64,000 nt of DNA, taken from contig DATGMP010000160.1 in the NCBI GenBank assembly GCA_035293565.1, forward strand, positions 62,001 to 126,000. The letters run 5' to 3'. The notes below the pieces were generated by a model. The model did not search any database, had not been told where the DNA came from, and was given only the letters and a program-made list of their open reading frames with translations. Numbering within the stretch: position 1 is the first letter of the stretch; each line of letters starts with the position of its first letter. This DNA is from DATGMP01 sp035293565. Its GTDB lineage: Bacteria > Pseudomonadota > Alphaproteobacteria > BOG-932 > Roseiterribacteraceae. Position numbers and translations under genes: made by a program. Shown here in pieces: positions 8,646 through 17,175 of this stretch.

Positions 8646-9571
8646 GGACGGGCGCCCGAGGTCGCGGGCGGAGCGGCGGCTGCCTTCTCGTGGACGAACA
8701 GGGCTCGCACGCGCTTGCCCTTGCCCGGGAAGACCTGACTGATTCCCGTGTCCATGTTCACGTCGGCACTCTCCCCTTCGAGTTCGCTCTGCCCGCGCGT
8801 CACCCGCACATGACCGAAGACCACCGTCCGCTTTGTATCGAGGTCGTAAGTCCCCTCGTCGCCGTGGACGATGTCGGAAGCCGTGGTGATAACTACATGG
8901 CCGATCGCCTGAATGGTCTTCAGGGATTGATGGCCGGTCGAATCCTTCTCGAAATGGGCGCCGATGACGTCCGCGGCAAGCGATTGCCCGTTCGCCTTTG
9001 TGACGACAGCGTCGCCGCGCGCCACGCCCATATTCCGCGACTGCCAATATTCGAGGCTGTCGCGCGCGGTGACCGTTTCGTTTTCCGTCTTGCCTTTGAG
9101 TGCTTTACCGGTCAGCACAACGACATCCTGGTCCTTGTCATAATCCATCCGATCGCCCCAGGCCTCCTTGCCTTGCGAGCTGATATGGACCCGGCCTTCG
9201 GCGACGACCCGCCAGATATCCGTGTTGCCGGTGTCGAAGCCTTCCTGCCCCGGCTTTTTGGCTGGCGCTTCCGCCGCAGCAGGCTGCGGCGCCGGCGCGT
9301 CCGGCGCTGCCTTGGGCCGATAGAAGGCGATCAGCAGGTCCCCGGTGAGCGTCACGGTCCCTCGCTTGGCTACGGCGTTTCCACGCGCGACATAGGCCTT
9401 ATCCTGCTGCAGCCATTCGAGATCGCGGTCGGCGGTGATGTCGAGCGGGCCGCTATCATGTGCCTGGTTCGCATCGGCGCCGGGCACGGTCGGGCCGTCG
9501 GCGGCCAGAAGCGGCGATGCCTGGATCGCCGCCAGCAGAACCAACGCCCGCATGCCGCGCCGAAGGGTCAC
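8642..9571 (-). CDS. lptA: LPS transport periplasmic protein LptA (OstA-like), extended
   Basis: The 309-residue exported protein has a signal peptide (LVLLAAIQASPLLAA) and an OstA/LptA beta-jellyroll pattern: DITADRDLEWLQQDKAYVARGNAV, then VVAEGRVHISSQG, then GDEGTYDLDTKRTVVFGHV. LptA forms the periplasmic bridge for LPS. It is much longer than the enterobacterial protein (about 185). An Ala/Pro-rich insert lies near residues 90-115 and a Lys/Ala/Pro tail follows the fold. The start is GTG, overlapping the lptC stop (GTGA). Middle gene of lptC-lptA-lptB. Confidence 0.9.
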   Translation of the reverse strand: MTLRRGMRALVLLAAIQASPLLAADGPTVPGADANQAHDSGPLDITADRDLEWLQQDKAYVARGNAVAKRGTVTLTGDLLIAFYRPKAAPDAPAPQPAAAEAPAKKPGQEGFDTGNTDIWRVVAEGRVHISSQGKEAWGDRMDYDKDQDVVVLTGKALKGKTENETVTARDSLEYWQSRNMGVARGDAVVTKANGQSLAADVIGAHFEKDSTGHQSLKTIQAIGHVVITTASDIVHGDEGTYDLDTKRTVVFGHVRVTRGQSELEGESADVNMDTGISQVFPGKGKRVRALFVHEKAAAAPPATSGARP

Positions 9572-10281
9572 GGAGCCTGTTCCCCGGCATCCGGAAGCTG
9601 CGCGGCATTGGGGCGCAGCCGGAGACTCGCGGGGCCGGTGAAGGTGATGGTCTCACCCTTGTCGGCGACCCGGAAGCCACGGCCGATCACGGACCCCTTG
9701 GGGCCGTGGCCTTCCACCGCGCGGTCTCCCCAGATCAGATTTTTGTTGAATTCGACATGGGCGCGCTCGGTCGTGAAACGATATCCGTCGTCGTGGAACA
9801 GCTCGACATGGCCCGACAGGTCGATCGTCCCGGCGGCCTGATCGTAGCGCCCTGTTTCGGCCCGGATCGCGACCCAATGCCCGTTGTCGAGCGTGATTTC
9901 GGCCAGCGGGTTGGCCATATCAACCGGCCCGCCGCGGGGCGGCTGAGCGGCCGTGTCGTAAGTCACCGTGTATGGCCGGCCATGCGAGTCGGTGCCGACG
10001 AAACGGCCCTTGGACATCCGGGCGCGGCGATCGAGCTCAGTCGGATGCGTCGGGTGATTGAACAGGGCCTGGATGCGCGGCCAGAGCAGAATAACGGCGA
10101 CACTCAGCAGGCCGACGATCGGCAGCACCACGCGCAAACGCCGCACCAGGCGCGAATAGGCCGGCGCGTAAGCCGCTTGACGCGGAGCCGCGGCAAGATA
10201 GCTCAGCCTCTCGGGCGGCCGGCCGCTCAGCCCTTCCAAGGGCGGCCGCGGCCGAGACTCGTCAGAGTGATTCGCGGACAT
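9568..10281 (-). CDS. lptC: LPS export system protein LptC
   Basis: The 237-residue bitopic protein has a cytoplasmic N-terminus of about 45 residues (longer than in enterics), one transmembrane segment (LRVVLPIVGLLSVAVILLW) and a periplasmic LptC/OstA-like beta region (GRYDQAAGTIDLSGHVELFHDDGYRF). LptC takes LPS from LptBFG and passes it to LptA. The ATG at 10281 is preceded by a GAAGAGAA stretch. It overlaps lptA by 4 nt, so the three lpt genes form one transcription unit. Confidence 0.92.
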   Translation of the reverse strand: MSANHSDESRPRPPLEGLSGRPPERLSYLAAAPRQAAYAPAYSRLVRRLRVVLPIVGLLSVAVILLWPRIQALFNHPTHPTELDRRARMSKGRFVGTDSHGRPYTVTYDTAAQPPRGGPVDMANPLAEITLDNGHWVAIRAETGRYDQAAGTIDLSGHVELFHDDGYRFTTERAHVEFNKNLIWGDRAVEGHGPKGSVIGRGFRVADKGETITFTGPASLRLRPNAAQLPDAGEQAP

Positions 10282-10320
10282 CGTGCCGATTCTCTTCCCC
10301 GCGGCCGGCCGTGGCCAGGC

Positions 10321-10944
10321 CTAATGCGCGAAAATGTCGAGTTCACCCCAGCCGCCGAGATCGAGCGCGGCGCGAACCGGCAGGAAATCGAAGCAGGCCT
10401 GGGCCAATTCCGTCCGTCCCTCGCGCAGCAGCATCTCGTCGAGGCGAGCCTTCATCGCGTGCAGATAAAGAACGTCGCTCGCGGCATATTTGAGCTGCTC
10501 CTGGGTCAGCGACTCGGCGCCCCAGTCGGAGGATTGCATCTGTTTGCTGATTTCCACGCCGACAAGGTCGCGGACCAAATCCTTGAGGCCGTGCCGATCG
10601 GTGAAGGTCCGGACGAGCTTGGATGCGATCTTGGTGCAATAGACGGGCCGCGTCACGACGTCCAGATAGGCCTGCAGCGCCGCGATATCGAAACGCGCGA
10701 AATGGAAGAGCTTGAGGCGCTTGGGATCCGTCAGCAGGGCCTTGAGGTTGGGCGCGTCGTAAACCTTCTTGAATTGGACCAGATGCGCCTGCCCGTCGCC
10801 CGAGCAGAGCTGCACCAGACAAAGCCGGTCGCGCACCGGGTTGAGGCCCATGGTCTCGGTGTCGATCGCGACGATGGCGCCGAGTTCGAGATCGGCCGGC
10901 AGGTCGCCGACATGGAGTATCGGGGGAGGGGGTTCGTTCGCCAT
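10321..10944 (-). CDS. RNase D-like 3'-5' exonuclease (DEDDy)
   Basis: From the ATG at 10944 (207 residues) the protein shows Exo I D28-x-E30 (IDTETMG), Exo II FHFARFDIAAL and Exo III YAASDVLYL, the DEDDy set of RNase D-type exonucleases. It lacks the C-terminal HRDC domains of full RNase D, as is usual for the short alphaproteobacterial version. An ORF start further upstream (11043) would run into the tRNA-Leu gene and is rejected. It lies upstream of lptCAB on the same strand with a 39-nt gap. Probable role: RNA 3'-end trimming. Confidence 0.9.
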   Translation of the reverse strand: MANEPPPPILHVGDLPADLELGAIVAIDTETMGLNPVRDRLCLVQLCSGDGQAHLVQFKKVYDAPNLKALLTDPKRLKLFHFARFDIAALQAYLDVVTRPVYCTKIASKLVRTFTDRHGLKDLVRDLVGVEISKQMQSSDWGAESLTQEQLKYAASDVLYLHAMKARLDEMLLREGRTELAQACFDFLPVRAALDLGGWGELDIFAH

Positions 10945-10999
10945 TGGGCCGCCTGTCCGCAACTGCGCGACTGTCGGGACACTATGCCCGGTTCGCGAC

Positions 11000-11086
11000 T
11001 GGTGCCCAGGAGAAGACTCGAACTTCCAAGGCCTTTCGGCCACTGGTACCTGAAACCAGCGCGTCTACCAATTCCGCCACCTGGGC
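11000..11086 (-). tRNA. tRNA-Leu (anticodon CAG)
   Basis: On the minus strand the acceptor stem GCCCAGG pairs with CCTGGGC, followed by A and an encoded CCA. The anticodon loop TTTCAGGT carries CAG, reading CUG. The long variable arm (GTGGCCGAAAGGCCTT) marks a class II tRNA, and the T-arm GTTCGAGTC is present. Length 87 nt. It lies just upstream of the exonuclease gene. Confidence 0.96.
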
Positions 11087-11225
11087 AGCGCGGACGCGTC
11101 TCATATCGCCAGGGCCGGAAGTTTGTCAACTTGAGGCGGCCGCGCTTGCGCGCAAGTCTGGTTCTGAATTGCGAAACCCGATATGAACCGCCTTCGCGGC
11201 GCGACTGGCGATCAGGGCAGGATAG

Positions 11226-12185
11226 ATGGCGATCGGCGATAAGACGGCGACGGTTTTCGGCGGCGGTGGCTTCATCGGCCGCCATCTGGTGCGGCGCCTG
11301 GCGCGGACCGGCGCGGTGATCCGCGTGCCGACGCGTCATGCGGCGCGCGTCAAGGTGGTGCGCACTGCCGGCGTGGTCGGCCAAGTGGTGCCCGAGATGA
11401 TCGATGTGTTCGACGATGCCGAGCTCGCTGCGGCGATCCAAGGCGCCGACATGGTCGTCAATCTGATCGGAATCCTCTACGAAACGCGCCGAGACAGCTT
11501 CGTCAAAGTCCATGAGGAGCTGCCCGGACGGATCGCTCGGCTGGCGGCCGACCTCGGCGTCGAGCGCCTGGTGCATGTGTCGGCGCTGGGGGCGTCCGCC
11601 GACAGCCGGGCAAAATATGCACGGACGAAAGCGGCCGGCGAAACCGCGGTGCGCGCCTTCTTTCCCGAGGCCACGATTCTTCGGCCGTCGACGGTCTTCG
11701 GGCCCGAGGACGATTTCTTCAACCGCTTTGCGTCGATGAGCCTCTTGAGCCCGGCCCTGCCGCTCATCGGGGGCGGAGCGACGCGCTTCCAGCCGGTTTA
11801 TGTCGGTGATGTCGCGGATGCGATCATGGCGGCGCTCGAGCGGGCGGATGCGCCGGGCCGCACCTATGAGCTCGGCGGGCCCACGGTTCTGACCTTCCGC
11901 CAGCTCATGGAAAAGATCATGGCGGAGACCGGCCGGCATCGCCTCTTGGTGCCGGTCCCCTGGGGCCTCGCCCACCTTCTGGCTTCAATCGCCGAATGGG
12001 CTCCGGGCGCGCCGCCGCTCACGCGCGACCAGGTCGAGCTTCTGAAGCGGGACAACATCGTCTCTGGACAGGCGCCCGGGTTGAGCGATCTTGGAATCCG
12101 GGCAACGGCTCCCGAGGTAATCCTGCCGACCTATCTCGACCGGTTCCGGCCCGGCGGGCGGTTCAACAAGGAAAGCCGAGTCTAG
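11226..12185 (+). CDS. NDUFA9-like NAD(P)-binding protein (atypical SDR)
   Basis: The 319-residue Rossmann protein begins with the dinucleotide-binding motif GGGGFIGRHLVRRLA. It has the body of the complex I NDUFA9-like family: VNLIGILYETRRDSF, VHVSALGAS, RPSTVFGPEDDF and FQPVYVGDVADAI. The mitochondrial homologue is an accessory subunit of respiratory complex I that binds NADPH. In bacteria the protein is usually free-standing and its function is unproven. ATG at 11226, preceded by a weak GGCAGGAT. Its end overlaps the convergent HINT gene by 4 nt. Confidence 0.88.
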   Translation: MAIGDKTATVFGGGGFIGRHLVRRLARTGAVIRVPTRHAARVKVVRTAGVVGQVVPEMIDVFDDAELAAAIQGADMVVNLIGILYETRRDSFVKVHEELPGRIARLAADLGVERLVHVSALGASADSRAKYARTKAAGETAVRAFFPEATILRPSTVFGPEDDFFNRFASMSLLSPALPLIGGGATRFQPVYVGDVADAIMAALERADAPGRTYELGGPTVLTFRQLMEKIMAETGRHRLLVPVPWGLAHLLASIAEWAPGAPPLTRDQVELLKRDNIVSGQAPGLSDLGIRATAPEVILPTYLDRFRPGGRFNKESRV

Positions 12186-12544
12186 CTTCGGGAGACGAGC
12201 ACCCCCATTACCTTCCCGCCCAATATGTGAGCATGGAGGTGCGGCACTTCCGACAGGCTGTCGGGCCCGTGATTGAAAATCAGCCGGTAGCCCGTCTTGT
12301 CGACGCCCGCTTGGCGCGCGATTTGCCCGACCGCGCGATTGAAGGCGGCGATCTCGGCATCGCTGGCCTTGGCGCTGAAATCGTCGAAGGACACGTACTT
12401 TCCCTTCGGCATCACCAGGATATGCACCGGCGCCTGCGGATGAATGTCGTTGATCGCGAGGACATGGTCGTCCTCATAGACTTTGGTGGAGGGGATCTCG
12501 CCCCTCAGGATCCGGGCGAAGATGTTATTGTCGTCGTAGCTCAT
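12182..12544 (-). CDS. Histidine triad (HINT) nucleotide-binding protein
   Basis: At 120 residues the protein shows the histidine triad motif VPHLHAHILGG (H-x-H-x-H) near the C-terminus and the N-terminal NIFARILRGEIPSTKVYED typical of HINT. These proteins hydrolyse aminoacyl-AMP-type phosphoramidates. GGAGGAGG precedes the ATG. It is the last gene of the minus-strand his cluster (26 nt after hisE), a common alphaproteobacterial placement. Confidence 0.94.
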   Translation of the reverse strand: MSYDDNNIFARILRGEIPSTKVYEDDHVLAINDIHPQAPVHILVMPKGKYVSFDDFSAKASDAEIAAFNRAVGQIARQAGVDKTGYRLIFNHGPDSLSEVPHLHAHILGGKVMGVLVSRS

Positions 12545-12570
12545 ATCGCCTCCTCCTTGGGGCTTTCGCG

Positions 12571-12924
12571 CTATTCCTTCTTCCGGTTCGCCTTTTCGAT
12601 AATCCCGCTGACGCCCTCGCGGCTTGCCAGCACCTTATGAACGTCGGCCGGCGAAAGGCCCATATCCGCCCACAGCACGAGCAGGTGGTAAAGCAGGTCG
12701 GCCGATTCCTCGGCCACCGCCGCGCGGTCGTCGCGGATCGCGTCGATCACCACCTCGACCGCTTCCTCGCCGAGCTTCTGCGCGATCTTGCCCCGGCCGC
12801 GCAGGAACAGCTTGGCGGTGTACGACTTCGCGGGATCCGAGCCACGGCGCTTCAGAATCGCCTCGTAAAGCCGGTCGATCGGATCGGGACCGGGCTTGGT
12901 CTTGAGGCTGCGCTTGGCCTTCAT
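12571..12924 (-). CDS. hisE: Phosphoribosyl-ATP pyrophosphatase
   Basis: The 117-residue protein has the HisE MazG-like fold with KIAQKLGEEAVEVVIDAI and ESADLLYHLLVLWADMGL, carrying the metal-binding Glu/Asp residues. It hydrolyses PR-ATP to PR-AMP in histidine synthesis. It overlaps hisF by 4 nt (ATGA). It is not fused to HisI, and no hisI is present in this window. Confidence 0.95.
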   Translation of the reverse strand: MKAKRSLKTKPGPDPIDRLYEAILKRRGSDPAKSYTAKLFLRGRGKIAQKLGEEAVEVVIDAIRDDRAAVAEESADLLYHLLVLWADMGLSPADVHKVLASREGVSGIIEKANRKKE

Positions 12925-13715
12925 GCCGCGACTCCAGCCATACGCGAGGCGGCGTTGGCGGGACGGACGGGGATTCCCGCCGCGGCAAGCTGCGCCTTGG
13001 CTTCGGCGACGGTGAAGGTTCCGAAATGGAAGATCGACGCGGCCAGCACAGCGCTCGCATGGCCTTCAACGACTCCCTCGACCAGATGATCCAGAGCGCC
13101 GACGCCGCCCGACGCGATCACCGGAACCGATACGGCGTCCGCCACCTTGCGCGTGAGAGGCAGATCGAAACCGATCTTCGTGCCGTCGCGATCCATCGAG
13201 GTCAACAGAATCTCGCCGGCCCCCGCAGCCGCCATCCGCTCGGCCCACTGGATGGCATCGATGCCGGTCGCGTTGCGGCCGCCATGCGTGAACACTTCCC
13301 AGCGGCCGCGGCCGACCGATTTGGCGTCGATCGCGACGACGATGCATTGGCTGCCGAAACGGGACGCGGCCTCGGCCACGAATTCCGGCCGCGAGACCGC
13401 GGCCGTGTTGATCGACACTTTGTCGGCGCCGGCCAGGAGGAGCGAGCGTATGTCCTCGACCGTGCGGACACCGCCGCCCACGGTGAGCGGCATGAACACC
13501 TGCTCGGCCGTTCGGTTGACGGCATCGTAGAGCGGCGAGCGGTCCTCGGCCGAGGCGGTGATGTCGAGGAAGGTCAGTTCGTCGGCGCCGGCGCGGTCAT
13601 AGACCCGCGCCTGCTCGACCGGGTCGCCCGCATCAACGAGATCGACGAAATTCACGCCCTTGACCACCCGCCCATCCTTCACATCCAGGCAGGGAATGAC
13701 GCGAATCTTCAACAT
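12921..13715 (-). CDS. hisF: Imidazole glycerol phosphate synthase cyclase subunit
   Basis: This is a 264-residue TIM barrel. The two half-barrel phosphate motifs (LTVGGGVRT and IASGGVGALDHL) and the catalytic Asp in IPCLDVKDGRVVKG are visible, along with LTSMDRDGT. With HisH it converts PRFAR and glutamine-derived ammonia to IGP and AICAR. The length is normal. It sits between hisA (4-nt gap) and hisE (overlap). Confidence 0.97.
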   Translation of the reverse strand: MLKIRVIPCLDVKDGRVVKGVNFVDLVDAGDPVEQARVYDRAGADELTFLDITASAEDRSPLYDAVNRTAEQVFMPLTVGGGVRTVEDIRSLLLAGADKVSINTAAVSRPEFVAEAASRFGSQCIVVAIDAKSVGRGRWEVFTHGGRNATGIDAIQWAERMAAAGAGEILLTSMDRDGTKIGFDLPLTRKVADAVSVPVIASGGVGALDHLVEGVVEGHASAVLAASIFHFGTFTVAEAKAQLAAAGIPVRPANAASRMAGVAA

Positions 13716-13719
13716 GGAG

Positions 13720-14448
13720 TCAGCTTCCGTTGACCACGGCGAGAGCCGCGGCCGGATCGATGCGTCCGTCGTAGAGCGCCCGGCCGCAGATGACCCCGCC
13801 GATACCGGACTTTTCCTCGCGCTTCAAGGCGGTGAGGTCCTCGAGGCTCGAGACGCCGCCGGACGCGATCACCGGCGTCGTCAGCGCAAAAGCGAGGTCG
13901 ACCGTGGCGTCCAGATTGATTCCGCCCATCGCGCCGTCGCGGTTGATATCGGTGAAGACGATCGCGGCCACGCCGCATTCTTCCATCCGGAGCGCGAGAT
14001 CGAGGGTCCTGACGGACGAGGTCTCGCGCCAGCCCTCGACCGCCACCAGCCCATCACGACTGTCGATCGAGACCGCGATCCGCCCCGGGAATTTGGCGCA
14101 GGCCTCGCTGACGAGCTTGGGATCACGGACGGCGGCGGTGCCGAGCACGACGCGCGTGACACCGTGCGAGAGCCAGTCCTCGACAGTTGCGAGGCTGCGA
14201 ATGCCGCCGCCGAGCTGCACCGGGAGAGCGGTGGCGGCGATGATCGACGCCACGGCCGCGACATTGACCGGCTTGCCCTCCACCGCGCCGTTCAGATCGA
14301 CCAGGTGCAGCCAGGAGAAGCCGGCATCGGCGAAGCGTTTCGCCTGGGCGGCCGGATCGTCGTTGTAGACCGTCACAGCGGCCATATCCCCGCGTAACAA
14401 GCGTACGCAAGCCCCGTCTTTGAGGTCGATCGCCGGATACAAAATCAT
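13720..14448 (-). CDS. hisA: ProFAR isomerase (HisA)
   Basis: This is a 242-residue TIM barrel starting MILYPAIDLKDGACVRLLRGD, with the catalytic Asp in AIDLKDG, LQLGGGIRS in the first half, and FTDINRDGAM and IASGGVSSL in the second. It isomerises ProFAR to PRFAR. It is closely spaced with the GNAT gene upstream (4 nt) and hisF downstream (4 nt), so this is one operon. Confidence 0.97.
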   Translation of the reverse strand: MILYPAIDLKDGACVRLLRGDMAAVTVYNDDPAAQAKRFADAGFSWLHLVDLNGAVEGKPVNVAAVASIIAATALPVQLGGGIRSLATVEDWLSHGVTRVVLGTAAVRDPKLVSEACAKFPGRIAVSIDSRDGLVAVEGWRETSSVRTLDLALRMEECGVAAIVFTDINRDGAMGGINLDATVDLAFALTTPVIASGGVSSLEDLTALKREEKSGIGGVICGRALYDGRIDPAAALAVVNGS

Positions 14449-14452
14449 TTCG

Positions 14453-14986
14453 TTACGGTGTTTCCGTCAGTTCCTTGAAGAAGAAATGTCCTCGGACATA
14501 CCGGTCGTCTACCCGCGCATAGCGCGGATGGGTGCCCCAACGCGTATAGCCCGAGCTTTCCAACAGCTCGATTCCCTTGGTTTGAGTCTCGCGCAAATCC
14601 ATGTTCGCGACCAGGAATCCTTCGTCGCGCGCCAGATTTTCCGCGGCCTCGAGCAGCATGCGGGCCAAGCCGTGGCCGCGGGCCCAAGGCGCCATGAAGG
14701 CGGTATTGAAATGAACGCCGCGCGCCTGCGCCTCATTGTTGCGCGGCGGCCGGACGAGTTGGATCGAGCCGGCGACGACGCCGTCCAGGCGAGCGACGAA
14801 TAGCGTGCGCTCGGGAACCGCCAGCACGCCGCGCCAATAACGCTCCATGACGTCGCGCGGCGGCGGCTTCAACCAGCCGAACCCGCCCTCTGCCTTGATC
14901 GCCAGCTCCGCCGCATCGCAAAGGTCGACGATATCGCCGCCTTTGAGTTTTTCGGCGGCCTCGACCGACAGCCGCGGCGGGGGCAT
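14453..14986 (-). CDS. GNAT-family N-acetyltransferase within the his operon
   Basis: The protein has a C-terminal GNAT core: the acetyl-CoA loop (ARGHGLARMLLEAAENLAR, a Q/RxxGxG/A-type motif) followed by LDLRETQ-like beta-5 and the final helix. The substrate is unknown. Two starts are possible. The ATG at 14986 has GAGGG at good spacing and does not overlap hisH (177 residues). The ATG at 15013 would overlap hisH by 13 nt (186 residues). It lies between hisH and hisA with almost no gaps, so it is co-transcribed with histidine synthesis. Confidence 0.85.
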   Translation of the reverse strand: MPPPRLSVEAAEKLKGGDIVDLCDAAELAIKAEGGFGWLKPPPRDVMERYWRGVLAVPERTLFVARLDGVVAGSIQLVRPPRNNEAQARGVHFNTAFMAPWARGHGLARMLLEAAENLARDEGFLVANMDLRETQTKGIELLESSGYTRWGTHPRYARVDDRYVRGHFFFKELTETP

Positions 14987-15000
14987 GGTCTGGCCCTCGC

Positions 15001-15648
15001 TCACGGGCGCCATTCCAGGAATGAGGCGATCAGCGAGAGACCCAGGCTCTGGCTCTTCTCCGGGTGAAATTGGGTCCCGACCAGATTATCGCGACCGACG
15101 ATCGCGGTGACCTGTCCGCCATAATCGGCATGCGCCAAGCGGTCGGCGGGATCGGCGCAATCGAAGCGATAGGAATGGACGAAGTAGGCGTGATCGCCGG
15201 TTGCGATTCCCGCAAGCACCGGATGGTCCGGCCGATCGAGCGTCAGGTCGTTCCAGCCCATATGCGGCACTTTCAGCGACGTATCTGCCGGGGCGAGCGG
15301 CACGACGTCACCCGCAATCCAGCCAAATCCTTTGTGGGAACCATGCTCCAGCCCGCGATCGGCCATCAGCTGCATGCCGACGCAGATGCCGAGAAAGGGC
15401 CGGGCGCGGGTGATCGCCACCTCTCGGAGAGCCTCGCGCAATCCCGGCACGTCGGCCACCCCCGCAAGGACTGCAGCGAAGGCGCCCTGCCCCGGGAGGG
15501 CGACGCGGTCGGCCCGGCGTACAGCGTCCGGGCTATTTGTCACCTCGACGGAGACCGAGCGCTTACCGTCCGCGGCAGCGCGCTCGAATGCCTTGGCGGC
15601 CGAGCGCAGATTGCCCGATCCACAATCGACGATGACGACTTTCTCCAT
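15001..15648 (-). CDS. hisH: Imidazole glycerol phosphate synthase glutaminase subunit
   Basis: The 215-residue class I glutamine amidotransferase has the nucleophile Cys in the LGICVGMQLM elbow and a C-terminal catalytic His-x-Glu in TQFHPEKSQ. The N-terminus (VVIVDCGSGNLRSAAKAFERA) is typical HisH. It supplies ammonia to HisF. It starts 12 nt downstream of the hisB stop. Normal length and residues. Confidence 0.97.
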   Translation of the reverse strand: MEKVVIVDCGSGNLRSAAKAFERAAADGKRSVSVEVTNSPDAVRRADRVALPGQGAFAAVLAGVADVPGLREALREVAITRARPFLGICVGMQLMADRGLEHGSHKGFGWIAGDVVPLAPADTSLKVPHMGWNDLTLDRPDHPVLAGIATGDHAYFVHSYRFDCADPADRLAHADYGGQVTAIVGRDNLVGTQFHPEKSQSLGLSLIASFLEWRP

Positions 15649-15660
15649 GGGCAGAGCGCT

Positions 15661-16266
15661 TTACAGCATGCCTTTCGTCGAGGGCACCGCGTCCAACTGG
15701 CGCGGGTCGATCGCGATCGCGGCCTTGAGCGCCCTGGCTAAGCCCTTGAAGCAGGTCTCGACGATGTGGTGGCTGTTCTCGCCATAGAGAGTTTCGATAT
15801 GGAGCGTGCAGCCGGCCGCCTGAGCGAAAGCCTGGAACCACTCCTTGAACAGCTCGGTATCCATCTGACCCAGCTTGTCGCGCACGAACTTCACCTTCCA
15901 GATGAGGTACGGGCGGTTCGAGAAATCGAGCGCCACGCGCGTCAGCGTCTCGTCCATCGGAATATAGGCGTGGCCATATCGAACGATGCCCTTCCGCTCG
16001 CCGAGCGCCCGCGACACCGCTTCCCCGACCACGATGCCGGTATCCTCGGTGGTGTGGTGGAAGTCGATATGGAGGTCGCCCTCGGCCTTCAGCGTCAAAT
16101 CCATCAGGCTGTGGCGGGCAAGCTGCTGCAGCATATGGTCGAGGAAACCGATCCCGGTCTCGACCGCATATTTGCCGGTGCCGTCCAGGTCGATCGTCGC
16201 CGCGATCCGGGTCTCGGTCGTCGCGCGCTCGATGCTGGCGCGCCGCGCTGGGGTCTTCGATGCCAT
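15661..16266 (-). CDS. hisB: Imidazoleglycerol-phosphate dehydratase
   Basis: From the ATG at 16266 (201 residues) this has the HisB metal-binding repeats: FLDHMLQQLARHS, DLHIDFHHTTEDTGIVVGEA and YGENSHHIVETCFKGLARALK. The enzyme dehydrates IGP to imidazole acetol phosphate. It is monofunctional, without the phosphatase domain of enteric HisB. The longer open frame upstream overlaps aqpZ and is not coding. It is the first gene of the minus-strand his cluster. I could not pick a convincing promoter in the short gap to aqpZ. Confidence 0.96.
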   Translation of the reverse strand: MASKTPARRASIERATTETRIAATIDLDGTGKYAVETGIGFLDHMLQQLARHSLMDLTLKAEGDLHIDFHHTTEDTGIVVGEAVSRALGERKGIVRYGHAYIPMDETLTRVALDFSNRPYLIWKVKFVRDKLGQMDTELFKEWFQAFAQAAGCTLHIETLYGENSHHIVETCFKGLARALKAAIAIDPRQLDAVPSTKGML

Positions 16267-16319
16267 GACGCGCCTTCTAGCAGAGGCAGCGCCAAAAGCC
16301 CAAACGGCGGGTGTAGGAG

Positions 16320-17045
16320 TTAGGCCCGGTCCGTGCCCGTGATCGGCAGGGGAACCGGATTGGCGCCGCCGACCCAGCGATAGACCAGCCCGGCCGCCGC
16401 GGCGCCGGCCAGCGGGACGACCCAGAACAGCCAGAGCTGCTCGAGCGCCCAGCCGCCGACGAAGAGCGCCGGCCCGGTGCTCCTCGCCGGATTGACCGAC
16501 GTGTTGGTCACCGGGATCGAGATCAGGTGGATCAGCGTCAGGCAAAGCCCGATGGCGATCGGCGCGAAGCCTTGCGGAGCCTTTCCATGCGTCGAGCCCA
16601 TAATCACGAACAGAAAGGCGAAGGTCATCGTGAACTCCGAGACGATCGCGGCGGCCATCGAATAATGGCCGGGTGAGTGCTCGCCATAGCCATTGGCTGC
16701 GAAGCCCGCCGACACGTCGAAACTCGCATTGCCGCTGGCGATCGCGTAGAGAATCGCGGCGCCCGCGATCCCACCCAGCACCTGGGCGCCGACATAAGGA
16801 ATCAGATCGGATTTCGGGAACCGCCCGCCGGCCCACAAGCCGACCGAAACGGCGGGATTGAGGTGGCATCCGGAGACATGGCCGATCGCGTAGGCCATGG
16901 TCAAAACCGTTAAGCCGAAGGCGAACGCAACCCCGACGAACCCGATACCCAGATTGGGAAAGGCGGCAGCCAGGACGGCGCTGCCGCAGCCGCCGAGCAC
17001 GAGCCAGAGCGTTCCTATGAATTCAGCCGCGAGCTTCTGTGGCAT
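16320..17045 (-). CDS. aqpZ: Aquaporin Z-type water channel
   Basis: The 241-residue MIP-family protein has six transmembrane helices and two NPA half-helix motifs (HLNPAVSVG and SVNPARSTG). The second is followed by the Arg of the selectivity filter. The AqpZ-like wording (GTLWLVLGGCGSAVLAA) suggests a water channel rather than a glycerol facilitator. The ATG at 17045 is preceded by AGGGGGA about 8 nt away. An upstream ATG at 17192 would overlap hslV and is rejected. It is divergent from hslV and sits just upstream of hisB on the same strand. Confidence 0.94.
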   Translation of the reverse strand: MPQKLAAEFIGTLWLVLGGCGSAVLAAAFPNLGIGFVGVAFAFGLTVLTMAYAIGHVSGCHLNPAVSVGLWAGGRFPKSDLIPYVGAQVLGGIAGAAILYAIASGNASFDVSAGFAANGYGEHSPGHYSMAAAIVSEFTMTFAFLFVIMGSTHGKAPQGFAPIAIGLCLTLIHLISIPVTNTSVNPARSTGPALFVGGWALEQLWLFWVVPLAGAAAAGLVYRWVGGANPVPLPITGTDRA

Positions 17046-17147
17046 GCCCGTCCCCCTTTGGCGCGAAGAAGTCGTCGACGACTCTATCTTATACTGCAGT
17101 TGGAAGTCGTCCCAAAGGATCTTCGCAAGACCGCCGGCGCCCCTCGC

Positions 17148-17175
17148 CTTGATCGGGGCACGAGAAAGCCCACAT
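17148..17175 (+). promoter_or_regulatory. Sigma-32-like promoter motif before hslV (weak)
   Basis: CTTGATC, 14 nt, then CCCACAT resembles the heat-shock consensus CTTGAAA-N12-14-CCCCATnT. The -10 part overlaps the hslV start codon at 17174. If it is used, the transcript would be nearly leaderless or translation would begin at the second ATG (17186). hslVU is a classical sigma-32 target, which is the main support. No experimental evidence. Confidence 0.28.

Noticed and set aside
10321..11043. Longer start for the exonuclease
   Set aside because: The extension overlaps the tRNA-Leu gene; the ATG at 10944 begins at the expected family start.
9460..11319. A 619-codon plus-strand open frame across lptA, lptC, the exonuclease and tRNA-Leu
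   Set aside because: It is antisense to four supported features and has no domain or start context.
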